Shown in pieces: positions 15,215 through 25,555 of a DNA stretch of 64,000 nt. Numbering within the stretch: position 1 is the stretch's first letter; every line of letters starts with the position of its first letter. A model generated the notes under the pieces. The model ran no database searches and was not told where the DNA came from. It was given only the letters and a program-made list of their open reading frames with translations. The DNA comes from Deltaproteobacteria bacterium (GTDB taxonomy: Bacteria > Myxococcota_A > Polyangia > GCA-2747355): positions 248,001-312,000 of the forward strand of contig JACKDQ010000004.1 of assembly GCA_020633415.1 (NCBI GenBank), read 5' to 3'. The position numbers and the translations under genes are program-made.

Positions 15215-16195
15215 GTGGCCCATCTCTTGACGCTGATGACTGGACCGCAACCCGAGCCCGCCATGTGGCTGCCGACAGCTGCCTCGTCGCAAGCTGCCGA
15301 TGTCGACGGGCTCTTCCACTTCATCCTCTATCTCTGCACGTTCTTTTTCGTGCTGATCATGGCGCTAATGGTCTATTTCGTCGTGAAATATCGGCGAAAG
15401 AGCGCGACGCAAAAGACGAGCGCGGTCTCCGGCAGCCACAAGTTGGAGATCGCCTGGTCGGTGATCCCAACCTTGCTGTTGGTCGTGATCTTCTTTTGGG
15501 GGTTTAAAGGCTGGATGAACCTTAACGTCCCGCCCGAGGATGCGCTCGAAATTCGGGTGCTTGGCAAGAAGTGGAGCTGGGAATTCGACTACCCCTATAA
15601 TGGCGTATCAGGCGCCGGAGAGTTGGTCGTCCCGGTCAACCAACCCGTGAAGCTGATCATGTCGTCTCAGGACGTGATCCATAGCTTTTATGTCCCGGCC
15701 TTTCGAATCAAGCGCGACGTCGTGCCCAACCGCTATTCGGTGCTCTGGTTCAACCCGACGAAGAAGGGCACATTCGACGTGTTCTGCACCGAGTATTGCG
15801 GCACCAGCCACTCACAGATGCTTTCGCGCGTCAAAGTCGTCAGCCGCGACGACTTCAAGAAGTGGGCTGAAACCGGCGGCGGAATGGACGGCTTGTCGCC
15901 GGTGGAGCTCGGCAAGAAGCTGTTTTCCAGTAAAGGGTGTGTCGCCTGCCACAGCATCACCGATGATCGGATGGCCAAGCCTGGTCCAGCGCTGGGCAAG
16001 CGCTTCGGCAAGATGGAAGAGATGAGCACCGGTGAGATGGTCAAGGTTGACGAGAACTACGTTCGCGAGTCGATCCGCAACTCGACCGCAAAGATCGTCA
16101 AGGGCTATGCGCCGGTGATGCCGCCGTTTCCCGCGTCAAGCGTGAGCGATCGTCAGCTCAACGCGTTGATCGACTACATCAAATCGCTCAAGTAG
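15215..16195 (+). CDS. coxB: Cytochrome c oxidase subunit II with fused cytochrome c (caa3 type)
   Basis: Carries the CuA centre that takes electrons into the oxidase. 326 aa: two transmembrane helices (about 33-57 and 79-100), a cupredoxin domain with CuA ligands His156, Cys191, Glu193, Cys195, His199 and Met202 (CTEYCGTSHSQM), and a C-terminal cytochrome c domain with CVACH (Cys242, Cys245, His246) and a likely Met in APVMPPFP. The fused heme domain defines the caa3 type, so a separate cytochrome c may not be required. GTG start at 15215 preceded by GGAGAGG. Confidence 0.96.
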   Translation: MAHLLTLMTGPQPEPAMWLPTAASSQAADVDGLFHFILYLCTFFFVLIMALMVYFVVKYRRKSATQKTSAVSGSHKLEIAWSVIPTLLLVVIFFWGFKGWMNLNVPPEDALEIRVLGKKWSWEFDYPYNGVSGAGELVVPVNQPVKLIMSSQDVIHSFYVPAFRIKRDVVPNRYSVLWFNPTKKGTFDVFCTEYCGTSHSQMLSRVKVVSRDDFKKWAETGGGMDGLSPVELGKKLFSSKGCVACHSITDDRMAKPGPALGKRFGKMEEMSTGEMVKVDENYVRESIRNSTAKIVKGYAPVMPPFPASSVSDRQLNALIDYIKSLK

Positions 16196-16241
16196 CGGTT
16201 GCGCTGGGTCTGTCGAGACCTGGCTCGAATAGGGTCTTTTG

Positions 16242-17942
<1,701 letters not shown>

Positions 17943-17945
17943 CCG

Positions 17946-18581
17946 ATGAGCTCTGAGCAGCCCTTTTTGCACCACCACTTCCACTCGGCAGCGCAGCAGT
18001 CCGCGTCGGCCAAGTTGGGAATGTGGTTCTTTTTGGCGCAGGAACTGCTGTTTTTTGGTGGTCTGTTCGTCGCCTACGCCTTCGTTCGTTTCATGTATCC
18101 CGAGACGATGTTGGCCGCCCATGAGTATCTCGACGTCAACATGGGCGCGATCAACACGGCGATCCTGATCACCAGTTCGCTGACTATGGCGCTCGGCGTC
18201 AGGGCGGCGCAGATCGGTGACCAACGACAGCTACGCTTGCAGCTGTTGGCGACGATCCTCTTGGCTTGCGCGTTCTTGGTGGTCAAGTACTTCGAGTACT
18301 CGCACAAGATCCACGTCGGGTTGTTGCCCGGGCGTCTGTTTGCCGCCGATGGGATCGCCGGCAAGCCGCAGATCTTCTTCGCGCTCTATTTTACGATGAC
18401 CGGTCTGCACGCGCTCCACGTGATCGCAGGCATCTTCGTGCTCGGTTGGATCTACGTCCGCGCCGGTCGCGGCGAATTCAGTCCGGCCTATTACACGCCA
18501 GTCGAAAACGCAGGGCTCTACTGGCACCTGGTCGACTTGATCTGGATTTTCCTCTTTCCTCTGCTCTACCTGGTGAGGTAA
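17946..18581 (+). CDS. coxC: Cytochrome c oxidase subunit III
   Basis: Membrane subunit that stabilises the catalytic subunit. 211 aa, five hydrophobic segments. Motifs: KLGMWFFLAQELLFFGGLF near the N-terminus, FTMTGLHALHVIAGI in the middle and VENAGLYWHLVDLIWIFLFPLLYL at the end (family motif split here: YWHLVDLIWIF, LFPLLYL). It begins four bases after coxA and ends six bases before coxD, so it is co-translated in the operon. Confidence 0.95.
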   Translation: MSSEQPFLHHHFHSAAQQSASAKLGMWFFLAQELLFFGGLFVAYAFVRFMYPETMLAAHEYLDVNMGAINTAILITSSLTMALGVRAAQIGDQRQLRLQLLATILLACAFLVVKYFEYSHKIHVGLLPGRLFAADGIAGKPQIFFALYFTMTGLHALHVIAGIFVLGWIYVRAGRGEFSPAYYTPVENAGLYWHLVDLIWIFLFPLLYLVR

Positions 18582-18587
18582 TCGGCG

Positions 18588-19307
18588 ATGTCGATGATAG
18601 AATCTCATGGCGAACGCGGCCAGCCCCATGTCCTGCCCGTCAAAGTGTATCTCGGCATCTTTGGCGCGCTGTTGGTGCTCACCGCCGCGACCGTCGGTGT
18701 TTCGGCGCTCAACATGGGACCTGCGGCGATCTACGTCGCACTCGCTGTGGCGATCGTCAAGGCCTCGCTAGTCGTTGGCTACTTCATGCACCTGAAGTAC
18801 GAGACGCGCTTTTACAGCCTGGTCTTTTTTGGTTCGCTGTTCTTTCTCGCGTTGTTTTTCATCTTCACCTTCCTCGATCTGGATACGCGTGGCACGGTGA
18901 TCAGCGAACACGACAACTTCGCGCTCTCGCGCGATCGCGGGCAGGGGCTCGCGGTGCCGCTGTTCAACGCCCACCCGAAGAGCGGTCACGTCCAATTGGC
19001 TGACCCGCCGGCGCTCAAATCAGCAACCCCGGCGGCGCAGGCGCCGCAACCCGCTGCTGCTGCAACGCCCGCTGCCGCTGCAACGCCCGCTGCTGCTGCA
19101 ACGCCCGCTGCCGCTGCTACACCCGCTGCCGCTGCTACACCCGCTGCTGCTGCAACGCCCGCTGGCGCTGCAACGCCCGCTGCCGCTGCAACGCCCGCTG
19201 CTGCTGCTACACCCGCTGCCGCTGCAACGCCCGCTGCTGCTGCTACACCCGCTGCTACGCCGTCAAACAAACCTGCGGCGACGTCCGCTCCAGCTGCGAA
19301 GCACTAG
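18588..19307 (+). CDS. coxD: Cytochrome c oxidase subunit IV with Ala-Thr-Pro repeat tail
   Basis: The first ~110 residues are a typical prokaryotic subunit IV: three hydrophobic helices including IYVALAVAIVKASLVVGYFMHLK (the KASLVVGYFMHLK part is the family hallmark) and FFLALFFIFTFLDL. The last ~90 residues form a low-complexity tail of eleven AAAATP-type hexapeptides followed by a Ser/Ala/Lys-rich end. ATG at 18588. The tail is an unusual addition; it may extend from the membrane as a flexible linker, or be an expansion of an 18-base repeat without function. Last gene of the cox operon. Confidence 0.9.
   Translation: MSMIESHGERGQPHVLPVKVYLGIFGALLVLTAATVGVSALNMGPAAIYVALAVAIVKASLVVGYFMHLKYETRFYSLVFFGSLFFLALFFIFTFLDLDTRGTVISEHDNFALSRDRGQGLAVPLFNAHPKSGHVQLADPPALKSATPAAQAPQPAAAATPAAAATPAAAATPAAAATPAAAATPAAAATPAGAATPAAAATPAAAATPAAAATPAAAATPAATPSNKPAATSAPAAKH
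19053..19250 (+). repeat. Eleven tandem 18-base units inside coxD
   Basis: Eleven in-frame copies of an 18-base unit (consensus GCTGCYGCTGCWACRCCC) encoding AAAATP; one copy reads AGAATP. Copies differ mostly by synonymous changes. Such arrays are prone to copy-number change by slippage, and because the unit is a multiple of three the frame is kept. Confidence 0.95.
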
Positions 19308-19558
19308 AGCTGCGCGCCATCATCTTGATCATCTTGCCGCGCTGATTCCCTCTCAGCCAGTTTGCAGAGGATTCCTTTGCGATGACCTGCGACCGATGTT
19401 GCTCGGGTCCAAGGCCACCGCGCGCGGATTGTCTAGGATAGCGGTTCCTTTGATGAAATTTGCGCTGCTCGGGGAAAATTACAGCCGCCGCAACGTGTGG
19501 AAAATGGTTGACGCCGGTGCTATGTTTCTCCGCGAAACAGGGTGGGAAGGAGACGCAC

Positions 19559-19990
19559 GTGAACCAGCTGAAAGTGAGCGACTTGATGTCGACCGAGCTG
19601 ATCACGCTCGAGTTGGAGGAGACGCTAAACCTTGCGTCTAAGCTGATGCGTCTTGGCCGGGTTCGTCACTTGCCGGTCGTCGACCGGCACGGAAGACTAG
19701 CGGGTCTGGTGACCCACCGCGATCTACTCAACGCTCAGGTCAGCGCGCTGGCCGGGCTCAGCGACGACGAAACCGATGAAATCGAAGACGGCATCGCTGT
19801 CTCTGAAATCATGATCTCTGATGTGTTAACCGCCTCTCCCGACGATACTGCCCTCAAAGCGGCGGAAATGTTGCGAGAGCATCGCTACGGATGCCTGCCG
19901 GTCGTCGACGGCGACAAGCTCGTCGGTATTATTACCGAAGCAGATTTTCTCGAGTTGGTGATCAAGGCGTTGCGTGGAGCAGGTAAGTAA
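19559..19990 (+). CDS. CBS domain pair protein
   Basis: 143 aa consisting of two CBS motifs: MSTELITLELEETL..LPVVDRHGRLAGLVTHRDLL and MISDVLTASPDDTAL..LPVVDGDKLVGIITEADFL. Such stand-alone pairs bind adenine nucleotides and report energy or redox state. GTG at 19559 is chosen because AAGGAG sits seven bases upstream. It precedes hemN by seven bases and so is probably co-transcribed with it. The ~250 bases between coxD and this gene hold no other gene or clear promoter. Confidence 0.88.
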   Translation: MNQLKVSDLMSTELITLELEETLNLASKLMRLGRVRHLPVVDRHGRLAGLVTHRDLLNAQVSALAGLSDDETDEIEDGIAVSEIMISDVLTASPDDTALKAAEMLREHRYGCLPVVDGDKLVGIITEADFLELVIKALRGAGK

Positions 19991-19997
19991 CGTTCCG

Positions 19998-21377
19998 ATG
20001 GCTGCAACCGTTGTTGATCCCCAACTGATCCTCAAGTTGGCCCGTCCGGGGCCGCGATACACCAGCTATCCGACGGTGCCGGTCTGGACGACGTCCGTCG
20101 ATAGCGATGTCTATCGCGAGCGCCTGGCCGCCGCCGATGTTCTGGATCGGCCGCTTTCTTTGTATTTCCACGTGCCGTTCTGTCGCGAGCGCTGCCACTA
20201 CTGTGGCTGCAACGTGGTGATCACCGGACGCCAGGAAAAGGCCGACCGCTACATCGACTACCTGATCCGCGAAGTCGATATGGCGCTCGAATTGATGCCC
20301 AACCGCCGGCGGGTCGATCAGATCCATCTTGGCGGTGGCACGCCGACGTTCCTCGATGAGCCACAGCTGCTGCGATTGCTCGCCGCGATCGACGAGCGGT
20401 TCAACTTGGTCAGCGACGCAGAGCTCGCGCTTGAGGTCGATCCGCGGGTTACGACGCGCGAGCAGCTCGCGCTGCTGCGTGGTTTTGGGTTTAACCGCCT
20501 GAGCATCGGCGTTCAGGATTTTACCCCTGAGGTTCAGCGCGCTGTCGGTCGCGTCCAAGAGGTCGAGCTGACTGAAGCGCTCTATGACTACGCGCGGCAT
20601 CTCGGTTACAGCGGTGTAAACTTCGATCTGATCTATGGATTGCCGCTGCAGGAAGAGACCGCCTACCGCAAAACCGTCGAAACGGTATTGCGCCTCCGCC
20701 CTGATCGGGTGGCGATGTTCTCCTACGCCCACGTGCCGTGGATTCATCCGCAGCAAAAGCGTTACGATGCCGAGCCCCGCCCGGGACCGCTCGACAAGAT
20801 CGCGTTGTTTTTGCAGGCGCGTCAGCAGTTTTTTGAGGCCGGTTATGTTGCGATCGGCATGGACCATTTCGCGCTGCCCAGCGATGAGCTGGCGGTGGCC
20901 CGCATGCAGGGGCGGCTCTACCGAAATTTCCAGGGCTACACGCCGCGCGAGACCGGCGATACGATCGCCTTTGGTGCCAGCGCGATCAGTGACGTCGCCG
21001 ATAGCTATACCCAGTCGATCAAGCCGCTCTCTGCGTACTACCAATCGCTCGACGCCGGTCGCTTTCCGATCGAGCGCGGCTGGCTGTTGACCGCCGAGGA
21101 TCTGCTGCGTCGGGAGACGATTCAACAGCTGATGTGCAACTTCACTGCCGATCTTGAGGCGCTCGCTGCGCGCCATGGGTGCTCAGCCGAACAGGCGTTT
21201 TCTGCGCAACTGCAGCCGCTCGATGAGCTTGAAGCGCTGGGCCTGATCAAACGCGACGGTTGGCAGATCGAGGTTCGAGAGATCGGGCAAATCCTCGTGC
21301 GCAACGTTGCGATGGTTTTTGACGCACACCTTTCCTCCGCGCCGCCCGAGCGCCCGACGTTTTCGCAAACGGTCTGA
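19998..21377 (+). CDS. hemN: Oxygen-independent coproporphyrinogen III oxidase
   Basis: Radical-SAM enzyme making protoporphyrinogen IX for heme without O2. 459 aa. N-terminal GPRYTSYPTVPVW is HemN-specific; the cluster motif is CRERCHYCGC (CxxxCxxC), followed by HLGGGTPTFL, EVDPRVTT and LSIGVQDFTPEVQ, then the HemN-type C-terminal domain with RRETIQQLMCNF. ATG at 19998. It is a true HemN rather than HemW, by the N-terminal motif and length. Position beside oxidase genes and oxygen-type signalling fits a low-oxygen response. Confidence 0.95.
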   Translation: MAATVVDPQLILKLARPGPRYTSYPTVPVWTTSVDSDVYRERLAAADVLDRPLSLYFHVPFCRERCHYCGCNVVITGRQEKADRYIDYLIREVDMALELMPNRRRVDQIHLGGGTPTFLDEPQLLRLLAAIDERFNLVSDAELALEVDPRVTTREQLALLRGFGFNRLSIGVQDFTPEVQRAVGRVQEVELTEALYDYARHLGYSGVNFDLIYGLPLQEETAYRKTVETVLRLRPDRVAMFSYAHVPWIHPQQKRYDAEPRPGPLDKIALFLQARQQFFEAGYVAIGMDHFALPSDELAVARMQGRLYRNFQGYTPRETGDTIAFGASAISDVADSYTQSIKPLSAYYQSLDAGRFPIERGWLLTAEDLLRRETIQQLMCNFTADLEALAARHGCSAEQAFSAQLQPLDELEALGLIKRDGWQIEVREIGQILVRNVAMVFDAHLSSAPPERPTFSQTV

Positions 21378-21387
21378 GCAGCGGCTG

Positions 21388-22371
21388 ATGCTCGAGGCGC
21401 CGCTCAGCGACGATCCCCAACAGCGTAGAGTCGCTTGGATCGCGATGGGCATCAGTCTGCTGGTCGCGGTCTTGATGCTGAGCGGCAAGATGGTCGCCTT
21501 CTTCCTGACCCATTCAACGGCGATCTTCGCCGACGCCGCCGAATCGGTCGTGCATCTGGTGGCCACCGCATTTGCCGTGTTTTCGATGTGGTACGCCCAG
21601 CAGCCGGCCGACCCGGCCCACCCCTATGGTCATCGGCGAATTACCTATCTCTCGATCGGTTTCGAGGGGGCCTTGGTACTCTCGACAGGTGTGGTCGTCG
21701 TGGTGGCTAGCGTGCGAGCGTTGTTCGGCGCCGCGCAGCTCAACAACCTCGAATATGGTGTGGCGATCACCGGCGCGCTGGCCATGATCAACGTGGTTTT
21801 GGGGATCAGCTTGCGGCGGATCGGTCGCCGGATTCGTTCGGCGGTGATGCAGGCCAACGGGCAGCATGTTCTCGCCGACGTCTGGACCAGCGTTGGCGCG
21901 GTGTTCGGCGCGGGAGCGGCCTGGCTCACTGGACGAAACTGGCTCGATCCGGCGTTCGCCGGCTTGCTCGGCGTTTGGGTATTGATCTCGGGGGTTCAGC
22001 TGCTGCGCGATGCGTATTTTGGCGTGATGGATCGCGCGGACCCCGATCATACCGAGGCGCTGATCGCTCGGCTGGACGACGCGGTGCGCTGCGAGTTGAT
22101 CGCCGGCTATCACCAACTGCGGCACCGCGCGATCGACGACGATATGTGGGTCGAAGTTCATCTATTGCTCGATGGCGAAACCTCGACCCACGAAGCGCAC
22201 CAGCGAGCGACTGAGGTGGAGTCAACGCTGCGAGCTGCATTGCCCGCGCATCGCATCGCGGTGACGTCTCACGTTGAACCGGTCGCCCACCATCGCGCGC
22301 ATCCGTCCGGGCACGAGCAGCGCGATCCGCGGCAGACGCGCGAGCGGGTCAAGTTGACCCGCAAGTCGTAA
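21388..22371 (+). CDS. Cation diffusion facilitator family transporter
   Basis: Inner-membrane metal(II)/H+ antiporter. 327 aa with six hydrophobic segments: early KMVAFFLTHSTAIFADAAES carries the Asp of the metal site, HPYGHRRITYLS is the loop after helix III, and a cytoplasmic C-terminal domain follows with DDDMWVEVHLLLDG. The tail is His-rich (SHVEPVAHHRAHPSGHE), possibly a metal-binding segment. Helix II has A-D-A-A-E where many homologs have A-D-A-x-H/N. ATG at 21388, eleven bases after the hemN stop. The metal cannot be told from sequence alone. Confidence 0.88.
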   Translation: MLEAPLSDDPQQRRVAWIAMGISLLVAVLMLSGKMVAFFLTHSTAIFADAAESVVHLVATAFAVFSMWYAQQPADPAHPYGHRRITYLSIGFEGALVLSTGVVVVVASVRALFGAAQLNNLEYGVAITGALAMINVVLGISLRRIGRRIRSAVMQANGQHVLADVWTSVGAVFGAGAAWLTGRNWLDPAFAGLLGVWVLISGVQLLRDAYFGVMDRADPDHTEALIARLDDAVRCELIAGYHQLRHRAIDDDMWVEVHLLLDGETSTHEAHQRATEVESTLRAALPAHRIAVTSHVEPVAHHRAHPSGHEQRDPRQTRERVKLTRKS

Positions 22372-22380
22372 GCTTTCCCC

Positions 22381-22410
22381 GCAAACGGGTCAACCTGAGG
22401 CTCCGTTTGC
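22381..22410. terminator. Stem-loop after the cation transporter gene
   Basis: GCAAACGG (22381-22388) and CCGTTTGC (22403-22410) form an 8-base-pair stem with a 14-base loop, ten bases after the stop codon. No T-run follows, so it may be a weak or Rho-assisted end, or protect the mRNA 3' end. Confidence 0.35.
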
Positions 22411-22506
22411 CTGGATCGGCGCCAGCAGAGCCATATTCGCCCACTTCGTAGTGTCCGACAGTGAAGTGCGGCGCGCTAACCGCTGGGAAAGATGGATCTG
22501 CCTATA

Positions 22507-22523
22507 CTGGCCTAGGCTTTGCT
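22507..22523 (+). promoter_or_regulatory. Sigma54 (-24/-12) promoter for the universal stress gene
   Basis: CTGGCCTAGGCTTTGCT matches the sigma54 form CTGGCAC-G-R-N3-TTGCW at the invariant GG and GC with the required 10-base spacing, and keeps TGGC and TTGC. The start of transcription would be about 22534, giving a leader of about 58 bases before the ATG at 22592. A sigma54 activator with GAFTGA is encoded at 11140. Upstream activator sites were not recognised. Confidence 0.6.
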
Positions 22524-22591
22524 CGCCTTTTTCATGCATTACAGGCGTCAGCTCCTTCGACGTTCACCGTCGAACCAAGGGAGGTGAGTCG

Positions 22592-23053
22592 ATGCCACTG
22601 TTTAGGAAGATCCTCGTACCGATCGATTTTTCCGCGTGCTCGACGGCGGCCCTGGACACGGCAGCGGAGCTCTCCAAGGAGTGCGACGCCCAGCTTGACG
22701 TACTGCATGTGCTAGAGCTTCCGCACTATGTTGTGCCCGACGTGATGGTCGCTGTGCCCGGTGCCGGCAAGCAAACGTTGACTGAGTTTGCTCGTCGCGA
22801 GGCGAGCAAGGAGCTGCGTCAGGCGCTTGAGCGCCTAGAGACCGCCGGCTTCATGGTCAACAGTCGGGTCCGCTCGGGTTACCCGCGCGATGAGATCCTG
22901 GCCGTCGCCGAAGAGGGTGGATACGACCTGATCGTCATGGGGACCCACGGGCGAAAGGGGCTTTCACATTTGTTCCTGGGGAGCGTCGCTGAGCAAGTGG
23001 TGCGCCGAGCGTGCTGTCCGGTGTTGACCATTCGGACGAAGAGCAAGGACTAG
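22592..23053 (+). CDS. Universal stress protein UspA family
   Basis: 153 aa single-domain UspA. FRKILVPIDFSACSTAAL opens it; the nucleotide-binding signature is IVMGTHGRKGLSHLFLGSVAE then VLTIRTK, of the ATP-binding type (G-x2-G-x9-G-S). ATG at 22592 follows a very strong GGGAGGTGA. The sigma54 promoter match lies 69 bases upstream. In many anaerobic regulons UspA and CBS proteins are co-induced, as the arrangement here (UspA then CBS) suggests. Confidence 0.93.
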   Translation: MPLFRKILVPIDFSACSTAALDTAAELSKECDAQLDVLHVLELPHYVVPDVMVAVPGAGKQTLTEFARREASKELRQALERLETAGFMVNSRVRSGYPRDEILAVAEEGGYDLIVMGTHGRKGLSHLFLGSVAEQVVRRACCPVLTIRTKSKD

Positions 23054-23126
23054 CGGTTCACCCTTGATAGGGCGCGCTGGTCAACACGCAGTTTTCGTTG
23101 TGGGCGCGGGATGAAGGGAGCGTGGC

Positions 23127-23672
23127 GTGATAGGCAACGGTTTGAGAGTCGTGATGAGTGGGGACAAGCCGACAGCGACTCGTGCGGATACGATCAGTGT
23201 CGCCGACGTGATGTCGCCTAGCGCTTATTGTGTCACCCCAGATGTCAGCATCGAGACGGTGCGGGGCTTGATGATCGATCACGGCATCAGCGGTGTGCCT
23301 GTGGTCGACTTCGATGGTAAGCCGATCGGCATGGTTTCCAAGACCGATCTGGTGGCGATGGAGCACGACGATGCGGGCCTCGAAGTACATGCTAACGAAG
23401 AGCTCAGACAGATCGGCGAGCGGGGCATGCACGCTGACCAGTTTTCTGCGACGGCAGCCGAAGTGATGACGCCCGTCGCCTTTACCGTCGACACCGACAC
23501 GTCGTTGTCCCAAGCGGCTGCGCTGATGGCGTATCAGGCGGTACACCGTGTGCCGGTGGTTGACAATGAGGGACGCGTCGTCGGCATTCTTTCCGCCCTC
23601 GATATCCTGCGCTGGCTAGGTGAAGAGGACGGCTATCTTTATCGTGCCGACACCCCCTCCGCGTCCGCCTAG
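23127..23672 (+). CDS. CBS domain pair protein
   Basis: 181 aa, two CBS motifs: SVADVMSPSAYCVTPDVSI..GVPVVDFDGKPIGMVSKTDL and AAEVMTPVAFTVDTDTSL..RVPVVDNEGRVVGILSALDIL. Different from the CBS protein at 19559. GTG at 23127 has GAAGGGAG just upstream; an ATG at 23154 is the alternative. Seventy-three bases after uspA and probably in the same transcript. Confidence 0.87.
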   Translation: MIGNGLRVVMSGDKPTATRADTISVADVMSPSAYCVTPDVSIETVRGLMIDHGISGVPVVDFDGKPIGMVSKTDLVAMEHDDAGLEVHANEELRQIGERGMHADQFSATAAEVMTPVAFTVDTDTSLSQAAALMAYQAVHRVPVVDNEGRVVGILSALDILRWLGEEDGYLYRADTPSASA

Positions 23673-23773
23673 TAGGGCGCTGGCAGCTGTGCTCCCCCTC
23701 GCCGATCTTTGGCGCTTCCGCTGATTTCTGCTAAGTGTTCGGTCGGACCATCCCGATCCAGAGGAGCACTTGC

Positions 23774-24358
23774 ATGGCAGCGACCGAATCGATGATGTTG
23801 GCCTTGGGCACGACGGCCCCCGCATTCCGTTTGCCCGACAGCGCTGGTCAGCCGGTAAGCCTGGACGATATCGCCTCGGGAAAACGGGCCACACTGGTGA
23901 TGTTTATTTGCAACCACTGCCCGTTTGTTGTGCATGTGCGCGAGCAACTGGCTGCACTCGGTCGAGACTATCAACAGCGCGCTGTCGGGATCGTTGCGAT
24001 CAGCGCCAACGACATCGAAGGCTACCCTGCTGATCGCCCTGAGAAGATGGCCGAATTTAGTCGCGCGGCGGGGTTTGTCTTTCCCTACCTGTACGACGCC
24101 TCGCAAGAGGTCGCCAAAGCCTATCGCGCCGCCTGCACGCCCGACTTCTACCTCTTCGATGCCGAGCGCAAGCTGGTCTATCGCGGGCAGCTTGACGACA
24201 GTCGGCCGAACAATGGCAAGCCCGTCGACGGCGCTGACCTGCGTGCTGCGCTCGATGCGCTGCTTGCCGGTCGTCCGGTCAGCGCGGAGCAGAAGCCGAG
24301 CATCGGCTGCAACATCAAATGGAAGCCGGGAAATAGCCCGGATTACTTCGCCGACTAA
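23774..24358 (+). CDS. Thioredoxin-fold AhpC/TSA-like protein
   Basis: 194 aa peroxiredoxin/thioredoxin-like protein without a signal peptide. LGTTAPAFRLPDSAGQPVSL opens the fold, and the active-site region is LVMFICNHCPFVVHV with a CNHC pair. It continues GIVAISANDIEGYPAD, the cis-Pro region ACTPDFYLFD and, near the C-terminus, PSIGCNIKWKPG. The SANDIEGYPAD and GCNIKWKPG stretches mark a conserved group usually annotated 'thioredoxin family protein'. ATG at 23774 with GAGGAG upstream. Substrate unknown; a disulfide or peroxide reductase role is inferred. Confidence 0.85.
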   Translation: MAATESMMLALGTTAPAFRLPDSAGQPVSLDDIASGKRATLVMFICNHCPFVVHVREQLAALGRDYQQRAVGIVAISANDIEGYPADRPEKMAEFSRAAGFVFPYLYDASQEVAKAYRAACTPDFYLFDAERKLVYRGQLDDSRPNNGKPVDGADLRAALDALLAGRPVSAEQKPSIGCNIKWKPGNSPDYFAD

Positions 24359-24418
24359 CGGCCTTCTGTCGGACGAGCGGGGCCAGCAAGCTGCGGCCGC
24401 GTTGTCAGAGCGAGCGTC

Positions 24419-25354
24419 TCAACGCGCCGGCTCGAAACGGCTGCCGGTGTGGAGGGTATCGAGCTCGCAGCGGATCGCTGTGAAATCGAGCGCGAAGGAG
24501 AGCGCATCATTAGTGCCATCGTCGTCGCTGTCGATATCAAGTGTTTGACGAAGCAGTTGGGCGAACGGGCCGTAGTGCGTCTCGTCGTCCTCGATTTCAC
24601 CGTCATCATCGGCATCGAGTAGTACGCGGACCACCAAGCGCTCGCTGTCGGTAAGTGCGCCGTCGCTGATCTGCTGAGTGATCGCTGTCGCGAGCAGCGG
24701 CAACAGCTCGGCAAAGAGGCTCTCTTTGCTGATCGCACCGGTCAGCGTACCGATTAGTTGGTCATCGACGCGTTCGGCGTCGATTTGCACCTTCTGCAGT
24801 CGCAAGCGGGCCGGTGTCGAGCTGGCAACCGTCGGCACCGTCCAGACCAGCTTGCCGGGACCCACGGCGAAGCGTCCGCCATCGTAGGCCGTGGTCAGCG
24901 TATCACTGATCGTATTTGGATCGGCCTGGTAGACGTTTTCGCGCGCAGTTCGCCAAACCAACGCATTGCGCAGCGTCAGCCGAGCGACGTCTGGTCCGTC
25001 TGCGACGCGCATTTCCAGCAGCTGTCCGGCCGCCGCGTTGACCAGCGCGCGATTGAGATAAGCCTCCAACCGCTCACGACTGACGCCCAGTTGGGCGACG
25101 ACATTAAACAGCAGGGCCAGCTGGTTGTCGGTCACCCCATCACCGCTCAGATCGCGCGTCACGCTCGGTTCGGCAAACCTGACCTGCTGCACGACAAATG
25201 GCGTGCCGTGGGTCACCCCGGGGAGCACTGCTGGAGGCAGCTCGATCGGCGGGGCGCTGCAGTTGGGCTCACAGGGTAGCGTTCGAAAGCTCTCGCCGCA
25301 CCCGGCCGTACAAGCGACCGAGGTAAACAGAATGGCTATCGCTGTCTTTCGCAT
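24419..25354 (-). CDS. Lipoprotein with Asp-rich calcium-type loops
   Basis: 311 aa exported protein. MRKTAIAILFTSVACTAGC is a lipoprotein signal with the lipid Cys at residue 19. Three Asp-rich loops resemble EF-hand or thrombospondin-3 calcium loops: DLSGDGVTDNQ, DADDDGEIEDDE and DIDSDDDGTND. ATG at 25354 is chosen because GGAGG precedes it by five bases. No enzymatic motif is visible and I do not recognise a named family. The 201 bases before the next gene hold no clear signal. Confidence 0.75.
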   Translation of the reverse strand: MRKTAIAILFTSVACTAGCGESFRTLPCEPNCSAPPIELPPAVLPGVTHGTPFVVQQVRFAEPSVTRDLSGDGVTDNQLALLFNVVAQLGVSRERLEAYLNRALVNAAAGQLLEMRVADGPDVARLTLRNALVWRTARENVYQADPNTISDTLTTAYDGGRFAVGPGKLVWTVPTVASSTPARLRLQKVQIDAERVDDQLIGTLTGAISKESLFAELLPLLATAITQQISDGALTDSERLVVRVLLDADDDGEIEDDETHYGPFAQLLRQTLDIDSDDDGTNDALSFALDFTAIRCELDTLHTGSRFEPAR

Positions 25355-25555
25355 TCTTGCCTCCACATCTGGCGTGTTGGAGAGTGCAAGATGCGGACCG
25401 GTTGTTCGCGTTTGCTAACCGCGCGATCCCTGGGCAGGTTGCTCGGAGAAGTTACGACGACTGGCGCGCAGATTTCGGAAACGATCCCCAAGGCTCGAAG
25501 CTGCGCGACTCGGACATTTGTGCGCGAAACGTCTGCGACCTCGAACGACGCGGTG

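Noticed and set aside
19053..19250. Regulatory RNA or CRISPR-like repeat
   Set aside because: The repeat is in frame within coxD and encodes a clean hexapeptide; the coding explanation is sufficient.
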